Shown here: piece after piece, positions 46,445 through 57,790 of the stretch | Layout: the number at the start of each line of letters is the position of its first letter | Numbering within the stretch: the stretch's first letter is position 1 | Notes under the pieces: model-generated | Databases searched by the model: none | Seen by the model: the letters and a program-made list of their open reading frames with translations, nothing else | What the model was told of the DNA's origin: nothing | Made by a program: the position numbers and the translations under genes | Assembly: GCA_947500505.1 (NCBI GenBank) | Contig: CANMSL010000006.1 | Location: forward strand, 186,001-250,000 | DNA length: 64,000 nucleotides | From: an uncultured Aquimarina sp. | GTDB lineage: Bacteria > Bacteroidota > Bacteroidia > Flavobacteriales > Flavobacteriaceae | Direction: 5' to 3'

Positions 46445-47374
46445 TTATTGTTTGGGTAAAAAAATCTCTGCCATCATGCACCTGGCACTTCCACCACCTA
46501 ATCTTTCTATTGTATCGAGATTACTGTGTAGAATCGAACAATGTTTTTCTATTTTTGATACTTGATCTTTAGATAAGCTATTGTAAGCTGCAGAAGACAT
46601 TACCAAATATCTCTTCTCATCTGCTCCAATGACTTGCAGCATATTCCCAGCAAAATTATTGACCTGATCCTCTGTAATCGTAATTATTTCCTTACCATCA
46701 TTTTTTAGATGATTTACCAAGTTCTTACGTTCTTTTTTATCATCGACGCAATCAAGACATATTACTGCAAAAGTCTCCCCCATACCCATCATTACATTGG
46801 TGTGATAAATTGCTAATCTTTCGTCATCAACTGTTTGATATGCAGTAAAGATAACCGGAGTATATTCAAAATCTTCACAAAACTCAATAAGTAATTCTTC
46901 ATCAGCTCTTGGCGAAAGTGCACAGTATGCCTTTTTATTAACTCTATCTAAAACAAGACTTCCGGTTCCTTCTAGAAAAACGTCATCTTCTTCTGCAACT
47001 GTATAATCAATAATATTTTTTATTTCAAAGCCTTCATTTTCAATTATGTCTAAAATTTCTGGTCGACGCTCTCTTCTTCTGTTAGCAGCAAACATAGGAT
47101 ACAAACCTACATCACCATTTTCGTGAAAAGAAACCCAATTGTTTGGAAAAATAGAATCCGGTGTGTCATTCTCTAATGTATCATCAATAACGATAACGTT
47201 AACCCCTACAAATTTTAATTTTTCAATAAAATCATCAAACTCTTTTTGTGCTTTTACATTAGCATCTTTATCAGTATCTGAGCTGTCCTGATAATAATTA
47301 TTCACCGCTGTTTGTTCGTTCATCCTAAATTTAACCGGACGAATCATTACTATTGTATTTGTTATTTGCTTCAT
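46445..47374 (-). CDS. ctlX: Citrulline-utilisation hydrolase CtlX-type amidinotransferase
   Basis: The 309-residue protein has the pentein fold of arginine-modifying hydrolases: VMIRPVKFRMNEQT at the start, PNNWVSFH, LEGTGSLVLDRVN, IYHTNVMMGMGETFAVIC, and the catalytic Cys near the end in LGGGSARCMMAEIF. CtlX-type enzymes act on citrulline; I rely on the family pattern for that assignment. It begins 3 nt after the upstream paralogue, so the two form an operon. Confidence 0.85.
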   Translation of the reverse strand: MKQITNTIVMIRPVKFRMNEQTAVNNYYQDSSDTDKDANVKAQKEFDDFIEKLKFVGVNVIVIDDTLENDTPDSIFPNNWVSFHENGDVGLYPMFAANRRRERRPEILDIIENEGFEIKNIIDYTVAEEDDVFLEGTGSLVLDRVNKKAYCALSPRADEELLIEFCEDFEYTPVIFTAYQTVDDERLAIYHTNVMMGMGETFAVICLDCVDDKKERKNLVNHLKNDGKEIITITEDQVNNFAGNMLQVIGADEKRYLVMSSAAYNSLSKDQVSKIEKHCSILHSNLDTIERLGGGSARCMMAEIFLPKQ

Positions 47375-47377
47375 TTT

Positions 47378-48292
47378 CTAATCTCTTATCAATGGCATGG
47401 TAGAACAACGCAAAAGACCTTCTTGTTTTGCAATTTGTGCATAAGGAACTTCTTCGACAGTAATGCCTAAATTCCGCAACCAATTATTTAACCTTGTAAA
47501 ATTTTTCTCTGATATCACTACGTCTTCAGCTATAGAAAATATATTAGAATTCATATGATACATTTCATCTTTGGTTATGTGAAATAAGTTATCTCTTCCA
47601 AAAAAATCAACCAGGTACTCATAATCTTTCTGATTTCTAAAACCTTCTTTATGAATGATTGCCTTATTTTTTCCTACAGGCTGAAAACAACAATCCAAGT
47701 GTAAAGCGTTATCTCTAGGGTCATCCATTGATTTATTAAGATCAAATTCCTTTACTATTTTATTTGGAAAAAGGGATCTGATATATGCTACACCTTTCAT
47801 ATTTGTTCTCGCCACAATACAATCACTATAATCATCTCCTTTATAAGTTCCAATAAATATATGATCGTTATGGATCATAACATCACCTCCTTCAAAATGA
47901 ATATCTTCTGAAGGAGCTTTATAAACTTTTTCCGCGTCAATTTTATCGATTACATACTGAATTGCTTTTATTTCCTTTTCTCTATCTGGTAGTATGTTTG
48001 ATTTGATAAATTTATCTTCAATAACTAGTGCAATATCTCTGGCGAAAATTTGATTATAATTTTCAATTAACTCAGGCCTGAATACTTTTACGTTGTATTT
48101 TTCAAAAACTTTAGCAACCTCGTTCATCTCAGCAACCATATCTGCTTCTTTTGGATATGTTCCCGCTTTGATATGTTCAATAGATTTAGGATCGTATGCT
48201 TCTTCGATCTTTGGAACAGAACCATTACTTTTAGCGGTACCCAAAACTACAGCTCTAAGCCTTGAGGTTTCATTTGTAATATTTAGTTTCAT
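47378..48292 (-). CDS. Amidinotransferase/arginine deiminase-like hydrolase
   Basis: The 304-residue pentein-fold protein has RAVVLGTA, the Asp pair in FARDIALVIEDK, EDIHFEGGDVMIH, ALHLDCCFQPVGKNK and the catalytic Cys in EGLLRCSTMPLIRD at the extreme end. It fits the dimethylarginine dimethylaminohydrolase / amidinotransferase group, but whether the substrate is arginine, methylarginine or citrulline is open. It is the first gene of a two-gene operon with ctlX, behind a 138-nt leader and a consensus -7 box. Confidence 0.8.
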   Translation of the reverse strand: MKLNITNETSRLRAVVLGTAKSNGSVPKIEEAYDPKSIEHIKAGTYPKEADMVAEMNEVAKVFEKYNVKVFRPELIENYNQIFARDIALVIEDKFIKSNILPDREKEIKAIQYVIDKIDAEKVYKAPSEDIHFEGGDVMIHNDHIFIGTYKGDDYSDCIVARTNMKGVAYIRSLFPNKIVKEFDLNKSMDDPRDNALHLDCCFQPVGKNKAIIHKEGFRNQKDYEYLVDFFGRDNLFHITKDEMYHMNSNIFSIAEDVVISEKNFTRLNNWLRNLGITVEEVPYAQIAKQEGLLRCSTMPLIRD

Positions 48293-48433
48293 GTATTTAT
48301 AACATTGATTTAGAGGTAACCTGGAACTCGCCCCAAAATCACATTTCCTTGTTTTAAATTATTTGTCAGGGTTAGTTTCAATCATTTAGTTTTTAGAGAA
48401 AAACATCATTGTTTATCAACATTAATGATCGAG

Positions 48434-48441
48434 CAAATATA
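48434..48441 (-). promoter_or_regulatory. -7 promoter box of the amidinotransferase-ctlX operon
   Basis: Minus strand TATATTTG, followed by CTCG, matches TAnnTTTG exactly. Transcription would start near 48427, giving a leader of about 135 nt. The rest of 48293-48599 holds only this leader and the gltA terminator. Confidence 0.5.
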
Positions 48442-48544
48442 GGAATAGGGAGTAGGTAGATGCTAATTTTATTCAAAAAAAATATCAAATTTTTATCAAA
48501 TTCTAAAACCAGCTCATTGATATTAAATTATAGTAACAATATCA

Positions 48545-48580
48545 TAAAAAAAGGGTACTGAAAAAATTCGGTACCCTTTT
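48545..48580 (-). terminator. Intrinsic terminator of gltA
   Basis: Minus strand AAAGGGTAC, a 12-nt loop, GTACCCTTT, then TTTTTAT. A perfect 9-bp stem, 20 nt past the gltA stop. Confidence 0.8.
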
Positions 48581-48599
48581 CAAAATCATAGTGCCCTTT

Positions 48600-49886
48600 T
48601 TATCGTTCAGAAACGGTTTTAAAAGGTCTATAGGTTTCTCCAATATATATTTGTCGTGGTCTTCCGATTGGTTCTTTACGCAAACGCATCTCTCTCCATT
48701 GTGCAATCCAACCAGGTAATCTTCCTAACGCAAACATCACTGTAAACATCTCAGTCGGTATTCCTAAAGCTCTATATATAATTCCTGAATAAAAATCTAC
48801 ATTAGGGTACAATTTTCTTTGTACGAAATATTCATCTTCCAGGGCAACTTTGGCAAGCCCCTTTGCGATATCTAGCACTGGATCTTCTATCCCAAGATCT
48901 CCCAAAACTTCTTCTGCAGATGCTTTAATGATCTTAGCACGTGGATCAAAATTTTTGTACACTCTATGACCAAATCCCATTAAACGGAAGGAATCTTCTT
49001 TATCTTTAGCTTTAGCGATATACTTTGCTGTATCACCTCCATCCTCTCGAATTGCCTCAAGCATCTCGATAACCGCTTGGTTAGCACCTCCGTGTAATGG
49101 GCCCCATAAAGCAGAAATACCTGCTGACAGAGACGCAAACAATCCTGCATGTGATGACCCGACAATTCTAACAGTAGAAGTAGAACAATTTTGCTCGTGA
49201 TCTGCATGTAGAATTAATAATTTATCCAAAGCATCATTAACAATCTTATTTGCTTCATATGTTTTATTAGGCCTAGAGAACATCATCTTATGTAAATTCT
49301 CAACATATCCCAAAGCGTTGTCTCCATAATCCAATGGCAAACTTTTTCTTTTTCTCATTGTCCATGCGGCAAGCACAGGAAACTTTGCCATTATTTTCAC
49401 AATAGCGTTATACATAGCTTCTTCAGAATCCACATCTACAGAACCTGGATTAAAAGCTATCAAAGCGCTAGTTAATGATGAAAGAACCCCCATAGGATGA
49501 GCACTTTTAGGAAATCCGTCGAGTATTTTCTTCATATCCTCATCAACATGAGACTCTTCTTTGATATCTTTATCAAATTTATCAAGTTGTTCTGCTGTTG
49601 GTAAATCTCCAAAAATCAATAAGTAAGCTACTTCTAAAAAATCAGCTTTTTCAGCCAATTCTTCTATAGAATATCCACGGTATCTTAAAATTCCTTTTTC
49701 TCCATCCAGAAACGTAATTCCACTCTCACAGCTTCCTGTATTTTTATATCCAGGATCAATCGTAGTGATACCACCTGTGGCGGATCTAAGAGTTTTGATA
49801 TCAATTCCTGATTCATTTTCGGTTCCTTCTATTATTGGGAACTCATATTTGTTACCGTCGATTTCTAAAGTAGCTTTTTTTGACAT
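48600..49886 (-). CDS. gltA: Citrate synthase
   Basis: GltA condenses oxaloacetate and acetyl-CoA in the TCA cycle. The 428-residue length and N-terminal extension (ATLEIDGNKYEFPIIEGTENESGIDIKTLR) are of the hexameric type II form. Catalytic His residues are in ILHADHEQNCSTSTVRIVGSS and MGFGHRVYKNFDPRAKI, and the catalytic Asp is in YPNVDFYSG. It follows eno on the same strand, in the rplQ-carA-eno-gltA order typical of Flavobacteria, but terminators after eno and gltA make it a separate unit. Confidence 0.97.
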   Translation of the reverse strand: MSKKATLEIDGNKYEFPIIEGTENESGIDIKTLRSATGGITTIDPGYKNTGSCESGITFLDGEKGILRYRGYSIEELAEKADFLEVAYLLIFGDLPTAEQLDKFDKDIKEESHVDEDMKKILDGFPKSAHPMGVLSSLTSALIAFNPGSVDVDSEEAMYNAIVKIMAKFPVLAAWTMRKRKSLPLDYGDNALGYVENLHKMMFSRPNKTYEANKIVNDALDKLLILHADHEQNCSTSTVRIVGSSHAGLFASLSAGISALWGPLHGGANQAVIEMLEAIREDGGDTAKYIAKAKDKEDSFRLMGFGHRVYKNFDPRAKIIKASAEEVLGDLGIEDPVLDIAKGLAKVALEDEYFVQRKLYPNVDFYSGIIYRALGIPTEMFTVMFALGRLPGWIAQWREMRLRKEPIGRPRQIYIGETYRPFKTVSER

Positions 49887-50060
49887 TGTAAATATTTAGA
49901 ATTTTGCTATTATAATAAGGGTTGCTAAATTACAAAATATAGTGTTAATATATTATTAATCCCTCTATCTATTTTGTAATATAAATAGAACTTAAGTATT
50001 ATTTTTATACTACTTTATTAACTAAAGATTTTTAATAAAAATTTCACGTACGTCCAAAAA

Positions 50061-50090
50061 AAAAGCTCACCAAAAAGTGAGCTTTTTTTA
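50061..50090 (-). terminator. Intrinsic terminator of eno
   Basis: AAAAGCTCAC (50061-50070), loop CAAAAA, GTGAGCTTTT (50077-50086): a perfect 10-bp stem with long A and T runs on the two sides. It sits about 15 nt past the eno stop. Confidence 0.85.
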
Positions 50091-50103
50091 AACAGTTTAG
50101 CTT

Positions 50104-51495
<1,392 letters not shown>

Positions 51496-51578
51496 CTAGT
51501 AAAAACAACAAGTTATCAACTATAACGTTATAGATCAACTTCTTGCTAAACGCAGTTTTTGCAACAAACTCAAAAGTC

Positions 51579-52694
51579 TTAAGCTTCTACCTTCACTTTT
51601 TTCATATTGCTAATAAACTGATCAAATAAATAGATTGAATCGTTTGGACCAGGACTAGCTTCTGGATGATATTGTACTGAAAAACAATTTTTGTTTTTCA
51701 TTTTAATTCCGGCCACTGTATGATCATTTAGATGAATATGTGTAATCTCCAAATCAGAATTATCCTCTGTTTCTTCTCTATTGATTGCAAAACCATGATT
51801 CTGAGATGTTATTTCTCCTTTTCCTGTAATTAGATTTTTTACTGGATGGTTAATACCTCTATGACCGTGATGCATTTTATAGGTACTTATCCCATTAGCT
51901 AATGCAATTACCTGATGACCTAAACAAATACCAAATAATGGCAAATCCCTTTCGATGATTTCTCTAGCTGTTTCAATAGCCTGTGATAGGGGTTCTGGAT
52001 CTCCGGGGCCGTTAGAAAGGAAATAACCGTCAGGACCCCATTCGCTCATTTCTTCAAAAGTCGCATTATATGGAAAAACCTTTATATAAGCATCTCTCTG
52101 AGCCAGATTACGAAGTATATTTTTTTTAATTCCGATATCCAGGGCCGAAATTTTATAGGTTGCTTCAGGATTTCCAAAAAAGTAAGCCTCTTTAGTAGAA
52201 ACCTTCGAAGCCAGCTCAAGTCCATTCATATCTGGCACTTCTGCCAATTTTTCTTTTAATGCATCGATATTGTCAATCTCCGTTGAGATTAAAGCATTCA
52301 TTGCACCATTATCTCTTATATAACTTACTAAAGCACGCGTATCTACATCAGATATTGCCAATAAATTATTTTTCTCCAAAAACTCCTGTAATGATTCATC
52401 TGCTAAATCACGGGAGAATTCATAGCTAAAATTCTTTACAATAAGACCTGCTATTTTTATTGAATCAGACTCCACTTCTTCATCATTAGCCCCGTAATTA
52501 CCAATATGAGCGTTCGTCGCTACCATCAGCTGTCCAAAATAAGAGGGATCTGTAAAAATCTCCTGATATCCTGTCATTCCGGTATTAAAACAGACTTCGC
52601 CAAAAGCTGTTCCTTCTTTTCCGACAGCTTTACCATAGAAAATGGTACCGTCTGCTAATAATACAATTGCTTTTTTTCGAGATTGGTATTTCAT
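51579..52694 (-). CDS. carA: Carbamoyl-phosphate synthase small subunit
   Basis: CarA is the glutaminase subunit that supplies ammonia to CarB for arginine and pyrimidine synthesis. The 371-residue product has the N-terminal CPSase domain (GEVCFNTGMTGYQEIFTDPSYFGQ) and a class I glutaminase. The nucleophile Cys is in LFGICLGHQVIALANG, and the His/Glu pair is in QYHPEASPGPND. The large subunit gene carB is not in the window. It lies downstream of rplQ, past a strong terminator. Confidence 0.96.
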   Translation of the reverse strand: MKYQSRKKAIVLLADGTIFYGKAVGKEGTAFGEVCFNTGMTGYQEIFTDPSYFGQLMVATNAHIGNYGANDEEVESDSIKIAGLIVKNFSYEFSRDLADESLQEFLEKNNLLAISDVDTRALVSYIRDNGAMNALISTEIDNIDALKEKLAEVPDMNGLELASKVSTKEAYFFGNPEATYKISALDIGIKKNILRNLAQRDAYIKVFPYNATFEEMSEWGPDGYFLSNGPGDPEPLSQAIETAREIIERDLPLFGICLGHQVIALANGISTYKMHHGHRGINHPVKNLITGKGEITSQNHGFAINREETEDNSDLEITHIHLNDHTVAGIKMKNKNCFSVQYHPEASPGPNDSIYLFDQFISNMKKVKVEA

Positions 52695-52762
52695 CCTAAT
52701 TTACTTTATGCTATTAATTCTCCTATAGAAGGATTTAAAATTTTTCAAAAATATTCAAAAAA

Positions 52763-52791
52763 AAAGGATAAACGCCGAACGTTTATCCTTT
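52763..52791 (-). terminator. Terminator of the ribosomal-protein/rpoA operon (after rplQ)
   Basis: AAAGGATAAACG (52763-52774), loop CCGAA, CGTTTATCCTTT (52780-52791): a 12-bp perfect stem, with T-runs on the minus-strand exit side. It lies about 30 nt past the rplQ stop and closes the long cluster. Confidence 0.85.
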
Positions 52792-52819
52792 ATCATTATG
52801 TGTCAATCACATTTTTCAT

Positions 52820-53287
52820 TTATTCTTCTTCAGAACTAGTTGTTTCCACTACAGGAGTAGTCTCAGTTTTCTTTGTTCTACCTCTTCGAGTAGATTTCTT
52901 TTTAGCTGGCTTACCTGCGTTATACAACTCATTGTAATCCACTAGCTCAATCATTGCCATATCGGCATTATCTCCGAGACGATTACCTAATTTAATAATT
53001 CTAGTATATCCACCAGGTCTATCTCCTACTTTTGCTGCAACGTCTCTAAACAATTCTGCTACGGTATATTTGTTACGTAACTTACTAAACACAATACGAC
53101 GATTATGTGTAGTATCTTCTTTAGACTTAGTAATTAATGGCTCTACGAACTGCTTAAGTGCTTTTGCTTTAGCTACAGTAGTGTTTATTCTCTTATGTTC
53201 TATTAGAGAACAGGCCATATTAGCAAGCATCGCTTTACGATGTGCAGTTTTTCTGCCTAAGTGATTTACTTTTTTTCCGTGTCTCAT
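52820..53287 (-). CDS. rplQ: 50S ribosomal protein L17
   Basis: The 155-residue protein begins [25 protein letters not shown], the L17 signature. It carries a C-terminal extension (about 120-155) rich in Lys, Arg, Thr and then Glu ([23 protein letters not shown]) that is longer than the roughly 127-residue E. coli protein. It is the last gene of the ribosomal cluster, with a terminator after it. Confidence 0.97.
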   Translation of the reverse strand: MRHGKKVNHLGRKTAHRKAMLANMACSLIEHKRINTTVAKAKALKQFVEPLITKSKEDTTHNRRIVFSKLRNKYTVAELFRDVAAKVGDRPGGYTRIIKLGNRLGDNADMAMIELVDYNELYNAGKPAKKKSTRRGRTKKTETTPVVETTSSEEE

Positions 53288-53351
53288 GACATTAAAAATT
53301 TATGCATCATCTTGCTCAATCTACCTCTTGCAGAGAGCAAAATATGATGTG

Positions 53352-54344
53352 TTAGTCTTTATCTAATTTGTACTTAGAAAGATCCATACCAAAATTAAGA
53401 CCTTTAACATTAACAAGCTCTTCAAGCTCTGTTAAAGATTTCTTACCAAAGTTACGGAACTTCATTAAGTCATTTTTGTTATATGATACCAAATCTCCCA
53501 ATGTATCTACTTCTGCAGCCTTCAAGCAATTAAGTGCTCTTACAGAAAGATCCATATCGATCAATTTGGTTTTTAACAACTGTCTCATATGTAATGATTC
53601 CTCATCATACGTTTCAGTTTGTGCTATTTCATCTGCTTCTAATGTAATACGCTCATCAGAGAACAACATGAAATGATGAATTAAAATCTTTGCAGCTTCA
53701 GTCAATGCATCTTTGGGATGTATTGATCCGTCTGTAACGATTTCGAAAACTAATTTTTCGTAATCAGTTTTTTGCTCAACACGATAGTTCTCTATACTAT
53801 ACTTAACATTCTTAATAGGTGTATAAATTGAATCTGTAAAGATTGTACCTATCGGAGCGTTAGCTTTCTTATTTTCTTCTGCAGGAACATATCCTCTTCC
53901 TTTCTCAATAGTAATCTCTAAATTAAGAGCTACTTTTTTATCCATATTACAAATTACTAAGTCTGGATTAAGGACTTGGAAACCAGAAATGAATTTTTGA
54001 AAATCTCCAGCCGTTAACTGCTCCTGACCAGAGATTGAAATTGTAACCGATTCATTATCAATATCTTCTATCTGACGCTTGAATCGTACTTGTTTAAGAT
54101 TAAGGATAATTTCAGTGACATCTTCCACAACCCCAGAAATAGTAGAAAATTCGTGATCTACTCCTTCAATTCTCAATGAAGTTATAGCGAATCCCTCTAA
54201 AGAAGATAGCAAAACTCTTCGTAAAGCGTTACCAACTGTCAATCCGTACCCTGGTTCTAATGGTCTAAATTCAAATTTACCATCAAACTCACTAGAGTCG
54301 ATCATGATAACTTTATCGGGCTTCTGAAAATTTAATATTGCCAT
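53352..54344 (-). CDS. rpoA: RNA polymerase alpha subunit
   Basis: The alpha subunit assembles core polymerase and binds upstream promoter DNA through its C-terminal domain. The 330-residue product has the N-terminal dimerisation domain ([28 protein letters not shown]) and the C-terminal domain with [45 protein letters not shown], the helix-hairpin-helix DNA-contact region. It lies between rpsD and rplQ, the usual place. Confidence 0.98.
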   Translation of the reverse strand: MAILNFQKPDKVIMIDSSEFDGKFEFRPLEPGYGLTVGNALRRVLLSSLEGFAITSLRIEGVDHEFSTISGVVEDVTEIILNLKQVRFKRQIEDIDNESVTISISGQEQLTAGDFQKFISGFQVLNPDLVICNMDKKVALNLEITIEKGRGYVPAEENKKANAPIGTIFTDSIYTPIKNVKYSIENYRVEQKTDYEKLVFEIVTDGSIHPKDALTEAAKILIHHFMLFSDERITLEADEIAQTETYDEESLHMRQLLKTKLIDMDLSVRALNCLKAAEVDTLGDLVSYNKNDLMKFRNFGKKSLTELEELVNVKGLNFGMDLSKYKLDKD

Positions 54345-54367
54345 ATTATTGTTTCTTCTAAGAGTTA

Positions 54368-54973
54368 TTACTTCGAATATAATTCGACGATGAATTGTTC
54401 GTTAATGTTTTCCGGAATTTGAATCCTACCCGGAACGGATACGAAAGTACCTTCTTTGGTATCATTATTAAAAGTAATCCACTCATACACTTTACTATTA
54501 TTAGAAAGTGCATTTTGGATAACTTCCAAAGATTTTGATTTTTCTCTTACCCCCACAACATCTCCAGGTTTTAGTTGGTAAGATGGAATATTTACCAATT
54601 CTCCGTTTACTGTTATATGTCTATGAGAAACTAATTGTCTAGCTCCTCTACGAGAATTCGCTAATCCCATTCTAAAAGCTACGTTATCTAAACGAGATTC
54701 ACATAGTTGAAGTAAAACTTCACCTGTAATCCCTTGTGATCTGGTTGCTTTTTCGAACATATTACGAAACTGACGTTCTAGTATTCCGTAAGTATATTTA
54801 GCTTTTTGCTTTTCCATCAACTGGATTGCATATTCACTTTTCTTCCCTCTACGTCTGTTATTTCCGTGTTGACCGGGAGGGTAATTTCTTTTTTCGAAAG
54901 ACTTATCGTCTCCGAATATCGCTTCACCAAATTTACGAGCGATTTTAGTTTTTGGACCAGTATATCTTGCCAT
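54368..54973 (-). CDS. rpsD: 30S ribosomal protein S4
   Basis: S4 binds 16S rRNA early in assembly and in some bacteria represses its own operon. The 201-residue product has the N-terminal S4 domain ([38 protein letters not shown]) and the RNA-binding S4 fold ([34 protein letters not shown]). A 144-bp gap with a terminator-like hairpin separates it from rpsK upstream. Confidence 0.97.
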   Translation of the reverse strand: MARYTGPKTKIARKFGEAIFGDDKSFEKRNYPPGQHGNNRRRGKKSEYAIQLMEKQKAKYTYGILERQFRNMFEKATRSQGITGEVLLQLCESRLDNVAFRMGLANSRRGARQLVSHRHITVNGELVNIPSYQLKPGDVVGVREKSKSLEVIQNALSNNSKVYEWITFNNDTKEGTFVSVPGRIQIPENINEQFIVELYSK

Positions 54974-55089
54974 TATAATATTAATTTAATTTTTTAGAGG
55001 AGGTTATGAATTAAGGTCTCTTTCCTTCGATAATCCTTTATTCCTCTTTTTGACTTACTTTTAATTACTATGATTATGAAGTATAAAAG

Positions 55090-55110
55090 ATCCCGAATTT
55101 AAATCGGGAT
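55090..55110 (-). terminator. Hairpin between rpsK and rpsD, attenuator-like
   Basis: ATCCCGA, loop ATTTAAA, TCGGGAT (55090-55110) is a perfect 7-bp stem. On the minus strand it is followed by CTTTTATAC. It is embedded in the ribosomal operon, 8 nt past the rpsK stop, so it may partly stop transcription or shield the 3' end of a processed message. Confidence 0.5.
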
Positions 55111-55117
55111 ACAACTA

Positions 55118-55501
55118 TTATACTCTACGTCTTTTTGGAGGACGACATCCGTTATGTGGCATTGGAGTTACATCAATAATTTCTGAAACTTCAATTCCTG
55201 AGTTATGAATAGATCGTATTGCTGATTCTCTACCATTACCCGGACCTTTAACGTATACTTTCACTTTCTTAAGCCCTGCTTCGATTGCTACTTTTGCAGC
55301 ATCTTCTGCAGCTAACTGTGCAGCATATGGAGTATTCTTTTTAGAACCTCTAAAACCCATTTTTCCAGCAGAAGACCAAGAAATAACGTCTCCTTTTTTA
55401 TTTGTTAACGACACAATAATGTTGTTAAAAGAAGCTGTTACGTGTGCTTCTCCTACTGATTCAACGATTACTTTACGTTTTTTTGAAGTTGACTTTGCCA
55501 T
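55118..55501 (-). CDS. rpsK: 30S ribosomal protein S11
   Basis: The 127-residue protein has the S11 pattern: [63 protein letters not shown], and the ending [18 protein letters not shown]. It lies between rpsM and rpsD. Confidence 0.97.
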   Translation of the reverse strand: MAKSTSKKRKVIVESVGEAHVTASFNNIIVSLTNKKGDVISWSSAGKMGFRGSKKNTPYAAQLAAEDAAKVAIEAGLKKVKVYVKGPGNGRESAIRSIHNSGIEVSEIIDVTPMPHNGCRPPKRRRV

Positions 55502-55510
55502 ATTTTCTAG

Positions 55511-55538
55511 TTTTTAGTTGTTAGCTTTTAGTTGTTAG
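55511..55538. repeat. 14-nt tandem direct repeat between rpsM and rpsK
   Basis: TTTTTAGTTGTTAG (55511-55524) is followed at once by CTTTTAGTTGTTAG (55525-55538), 13 of 14 identical. The 112-nt gap also holds diverged ACTAATGACTAATGTCTAAT steps, so the whole spacer looks built from slippage of a TTAGT-type unit. Confidence 0.7.
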
Positions 55539-55613
55539 AATCCTAAACATTGCTATTTCAAACAGATTCATCTAACTTCTATTTACTAATGACTAATGTC
55601 TAATTTATAATTA

Positions 55614-55988
55614 TTATTTAGTTGCTTTTTTCTTGTTAGCAACTGTTTTTCTTCTTCCTTTACGTGTTCTAGAATTGTTTTTAGTACGTTGTCCTCTAAG
55701 CGGTAAACCTGCTCTGTGACGAATACCTCTGTAACATCCAATATCCATCAAACGTTTGATATTCAACTGTACTTCAGAACGTAATTCTCCTTCTATGGTG
55801 TAGGCTCCTACAGCTTCACGAATACGACCTATTTGATCATCATCCCAATCAGAAACTTTAATACTTTCATCTACTTTGGCATTCGCTAAAATTTCTTTAG
55901 CTCTACTTCTACCAATTCCGAAGATATAGGTTAATGCTATAACTCCTCGCTTTTGTTTAGGTATATCTACCCCTGCAATTCTTGCCAT
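55614..55988 (-). CDS. rpsM: 30S ribosomal protein S13
   Basis: The 124-residue protein begins [26 protein letters not shown], has [15 protein letters not shown] and [28 protein letters not shown], and ends in a Lys-rich tail. It follows rpmJ by 2 nt. Confidence 0.97.
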   Translation of the reverse strand: MARIAGVDIPKQKRGVIALTYIFGIGRSRAKEILANAKVDESIKVSDWDDDQIGRIREAVGAYTIEGELRSEVQLNIKRLMDIGCYRGIRHRAGLPLRGQRTKNNSRTRKGRRKTVANKKKATK

Positions 55989-55990
55989 AA

Positions 55991-56107
55991 TTACCCTTGT
56001 CTTTGTTTAAATCTAGGATTCTTTTTATTAATTACGTAAAGTCGGCCTTTTCTACGCACAATCTTGCACTCGGCACTTCTCTTTTTTATTGATGCTCTAA
56101 CTTTCAT
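55991..56107 (-). CDS. rpmJ: 50S ribosomal protein L36
   Basis: The 38-residue product reads [20 protein letters not shown] and then [18 protein letters not shown]. This is the L36 form that has lost the zinc-binding CxxC: only one Cys remains (AECK), and the usual second Cys, third Cys and His are replaced. It lies between infA and rpsM, its normal place. Confidence 0.95.
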   Translation of the reverse strand: MKVRASIKKRSAECKIVRRKGRLYVINKKNPRFKQRQG

Positions 56108-56224
56108 CTCTTTGTGTTTAAATCCTGAAAATGCATAGTCAGCATTTCAGAAGGTCTAGTTAACAAGATTTTCAGCCTGCAAAAGTACATAAAAAATCTT
56201 AATTAACTAATATTCTTAAAATTA

Positions 56225-56440
56225 TTAGTATCTATATGTGATACGAGCCTTTGATAAATCATAAGGACTCATTTCTAACTTAACCTTATCTCCTGGTAGT
56301 AACTTGATGTAATGCATTCGCATTTTACCAGAGATATGCGCTGTCACCACGTGACCGTTTTCCAATTCCACTCTAAACATTGCATTAGACAATGCTTCGA
56401 TTATACTTCCATCTTGTTCTATTGCTGGTTGTTTTGCCAT
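56225..56440 (-). CDS. infA: Translation initiation factor IF-1
   Basis: IF-1 binds the ribosomal A site during initiation. The 71-residue OB-fold protein has [65 protein letters not shown], complete for the family. Its ATG overlaps the secY stop (TAATG), implying coupled translation. No adk or map gene lies between secY and infA. Confidence 0.97.
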   Translation of the reverse strand: MAKQPAIEQDGSIIEALSNAMFRVELENGHVVTAHISGKMRMHYIKLLPGDKVKLEMSPYDLSKARITYRY

Positions 56441-57780
56441 TATGCTACTGCTTTACGGTTTTTACCAGTTTTCATTAATCCATCATAATGCCTATTCAAT
56501 AAATATGAATTGACTTGTTGCATAGTATCAATTGCTACTCCTACCATAATAAGTAACGAAGTACCTCCGAAAAATAATGCCCAACCTTGTTGAACACCCA
56601 AAAGCTTTACGGCAATTGCAGGAAATATTGCAATTAATGCTAAGAAAATAGATCCTGGCAATGTTATTTGTGACATTATTTTATCTAAATACTCTGCTGT
56701 TTCGCTACCTGGTCTAATTCCAGGAATAAAACCACCACTTCTTTTCAAATCGTCGGCCATTTTATTAGTCGGAACGGTTATAGCGGTATAGAAATATGTA
56801 AAAATAATAATTAATAATGCAAATAATAAATTATACCATAATCCAAAAATATCACTAAACGCTGCTGCTATTCCCTGAGAAGTTTCAGACTCTGAAAGCC
56901 CTGCAACTGCTGCTGGAATAAACATAATTGCTTGCGCAAAGATTATCGGCATTACCCCCGAAGCATTTAATTTTAAAGGTATATACTGTCTGGAGCCAAA
57001 AACATTTTTTTCGTATCCACCACTGGCAGTTCTTCTTGCATACTGTACAGGAATTTGGCGTACTGCCATTACCAGTAATACTGATGCTAAGATGATAACG
57101 AACCATATCACCAGTTCAATTAGCACCATAATAATATCCCCTCCTTCTCCTGAAGTTCTGGAAATAAAATTCTGAACAAATGACTGTGGCAATGTAGCAA
57201 TGATACCTACCATAATTAATAATGAAATACCATTACCAATACCTTTATCAGTAATTTTCTCACCTAACCACATTGCAAAAATACATCCGGTTGTTAAGAT
57301 AATTACAGATGATACAACGAAAACAGTTTGACTTATCTCTGTACTGAAAGCTGCAGGAGGAAGTGTAGCGAATAAATTATAGATATAACCAGGACCTTGA
57401 ACAAGCGTGATCGCTATAGTTAACCAACGTGTAATCTGATTGATCTTTTTTCTACCACTTTCCCCTTCTTTTTGTAACTTCTGAAGGTAAGGAATTGCTA
57501 TACCCATCAATTGTACAACAATAGAAGCTGATATATACGGCATTATCCCTAACGCAAACACAGAAGCATTTGCAAATGCTCCTCCTGTAAATGCATTAAG
57601 TAGTCCAAGTAAACCATCCTGAGTTTGCGTTCCCAAGTTTGCCAACTCTGCCGCATCTACTCCTGGTAATACAACCTGAGCTCCAAATCGATATACCAAA
57701 AGTAATCCTAGTGTAACCAAGATTCTATTTTTTAGTTCTTCGATTTTCCAAATGTTTTTTATTGTATCAATAAATTTCAT
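56440..57780 (-). CDS. secY: Protein translocase subunit SecY
   Basis: SecY is the channel of the Sec translocon in the inner membrane. The 446-residue product has ten membrane helices, the early [21 protein letters not shown] region, the plug-containing [17 protein letters not shown], the loop [15 protein letters not shown] with cytoplasmic basic residues, and [29 protein letters not shown]. It lies between rplO and infA as in most bacteria. Confidence 0.97.
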   Translation of the reverse strand: MKFIDTIKNIWKIEELKNRILVTLGLLLVYRFGAQVVLPGVDAAELANLGTQTQDGLLGLLNAFTGGAFANASVFALGIMPYISASIVVQLMGIAIPYLQKLQKEGESGRKKINQITRWLTIAITLVQGPGYIYNLFATLPPAAFSTEISQTVFVVSSVIILTTGCIFAMWLGEKITDKGIGNGISLLIMVGIIATLPQSFVQNFISRTSGEGGDIIMVLIELVIWFVIILASVLLVMAVRQIPVQYARRTASGGYEKNVFGSRQYIPLKLNASGVMPIIFAQAIMFIPAAVAGLSESETSQGIAAAFSDIFGLWYNLLFALLIIIFTYFYTAITVPTNKMADDLKRSGGFIPGIRPGSETAEYLDKIMSQITLPGSIFLALIAIFPAIAVKLLGVQQGWALFFGGTSLLIMVGVAIDTMQQVNSYLLNRHYDGLMKTGKNRKAVA

Positions 57781-57790
57781 GAAATGTCTT

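Noticed and set aside
48980..49207. Minus-strand alternative frame within gltA
   Set aside because: It lies wholly inside the citrate synthase gene in another frame and has no independent support.
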